A DNA stretch of 5,121 nt from Candidatus Nomurabacteria bacterium (GTDB lineage Bacteria > Patescibacteriota > Minisyncoccia > Phycocordibacterales > UBA1006): assembly GCA_029882015.1 (NCBI GenBank), contig JAOULM010000038.1:1-5121 (forward strand), read 5' to 3'. The notes beneath the pieces are model-generated. The model was not told the DNA's origin. It worked only from the letters and a program-made list of their open reading frames with translations, and did not search any database. This document shows, piece by piece, positions 4,562-5,121 of the stretch. Both the position numbers and the translations under genes were made by a program. Position 1 is the first letter of the stretch. Each line of letters starts with the position of its first letter.

Positions 4562-4590
4562 ACCCCACCAATTTGGTGGGGTTTTTATTT
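4562..4590 (+). terminator. Plus-oriented intrinsic terminator upstream of xth
   Basis: ACCCCACC (4562-4569) pairs with GGTGGGGT (4575-4582) around AATTT, followed by TTTTTATTT on the plus strand only. No plus-strand gene ends here; the last one ends at 3504 and has its own terminator. It may stop antisense transcription running through xth, or insulate the promoter immediately downstream. Confidence 0.75.
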
Positions 4591-4592
4591 AT

Positions 4593-4622
4593 TTGACCAA
4601 ACGGCACCAAATCTGATATAAC
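4593..4622 (+). promoter_or_regulatory. Promoter of the membrane-anchored protein gene
   Basis: TTGACC (4593-4598), an 18-nt spacer and TATAAC (4617-4622) preceded by TGA (extended -10) match the sigma-70 pattern. The start is expected near 4629, about 25-34 nt before the candidate start codons. Confidence 0.6.
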
Positions 4623-4653
4623 TGGATAAAGCTTGATTTTTAAAACTTAAAAA

Positions 4654-5118
4654 ATGATGTTTATGAAAAACATATTATATTTGATTGTGGGTATATACGT
4701 TGTCTTTGTTATTTTTTACAAGGAAAAACCAGAAATAACCATCCACAGAGATTGTGTTTCTCTGTGTGATAAATATACAGATCTTCACAAAAAGTATTTA
4801 TCCGTGTTTGATAATACTGAATCTTGTTTTTTCTTGACAGGCCTAGAGGTGAAAAATGCGACAAAAGAGCTTACCTTTCTTTCTAGCAAGCATGACTTGT
4901 TGGTTGCAGAGGGAAATATTTTACATGAAGAATTAAAATGTTTAATGGGCTCTCTTGTTGAAAAAAGAAAGTTTAGCAATCTTACCAAAGAAGAGGGGGA
5001 TGCTGTTCTTTGCCTCAGGGAAACACATACTATAATCTTATCTATTCGTGATATAGATATTGATTGTTGGAATATTAGAAAAAAGATTAAAAAACAGCTC
5101 GGAACAAACAGTCTATAG
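4654..5118 (+). CDS. Membrane-anchored protein of unknown function
   Basis: The protein has 154 aa from ATG 4654, or 151 aa from ATG 4663, which gives the more usual opening MKNILYL. ATG 4657 is also possible and no Shine-Dalgarno chooses between them. Counting from 4663, residues 4-19 form one hydrophobic segment that is an uncleaved anchor or signal anchor. The remaining 130 or so residues are charged, apparently mostly helical and presumably outside the cytoplasm. Six cysteines are present, including CVSLC at 31-35. I recognise no family. The gene is AT-rich like the secreted-protein gene at 2605-3102, has its own promoter, and ends with TAG 3 nt before the window edge; no terminator is visible within the window. 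Confidence 0.7.
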   Translation: MMFMKNILYLIVGIYVVFVIFYKEKPEITIHRDCVSLCDKYTDLHKKYLSVFDNTESCFFLTGLEVKNATKELTFLSSKHDLLVAEGNILHEELKCLMGSLVEKRKFSNLTKEEGDAVLCLRETHTIILSIRDIDIDCWNIRKKIKKQLGTNSL

Positions 5119-5121
5119 TCT

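Overview
The window is a bacterial chromosomal segment using the standard code. It suggests a small-genome lineage, and Patescibacteria/CPR is my best guess from the protein style: a short PspC protein, a compact MazG-like protein, an HD-domain CCA-adding enzyme, tRNAs without encoded CCA, and few recognisable Shine-Dalgarno sites. This assignment is inference, not proof.

Region 1 (1-496) is a tRNA/repeat region. It opens with the last 18 bases of a tRNA and contains a complete tRNA-Gly(GCC) at 206-276. Each tRNA is followed by the same kind of unit: a terminator-like hairpin, an inverted copy of that tRNA's own T-arm, a shared 53-nt core (52/53 identical), and a direct copy of part of that tRNA's 3' end. 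These two units are the least ordinary structure in the window.

Region 2 (497-2580) is a three-gene rightward operon: a MazG-like NTP pyrophosphohydrolase, a PspC-domain membrane protein and a CCA-adding tRNA nucleotidyltransferase, closed by a strong bidirectional terminator. The nucleotidyltransferase fits the neighbouring tRNA genes, which need CCA added after transcription. Four sites matching the ParB centromere sequence parS (15, 15, 14 and 13 of 16) lie inside these three genes, all in the same reading-frame phase. This suggests a chromosomal centromere cluster and hence proximity to oriC.

Region 3 (2581-3549) holds a secreted protein of unknown function (minus strand) and a 77-aa orphan protein (plus strand), divergently transcribed from two good sigma-70-type promoters. 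A perfect palindromic terminator follows the orphan gene.

Region 4 (3550-4536) holds a MITE/REP-like palindromic repeat (3590-3712) and an exonuclease III family AP endonuclease on the minus strand. The AP endonuclease and the first gene of the operon share the same 10-base upstream word, ATGCTACAAT, at the same distance from ATG, which suggests leaderless transcription of both.

Region 5 (4537-5121) contains a plus-oriented hairpin terminator, a promoter and a membrane-anchored, cysteine-containing protein of unknown function. No CRISPR array, transposase or rRNA is visible.
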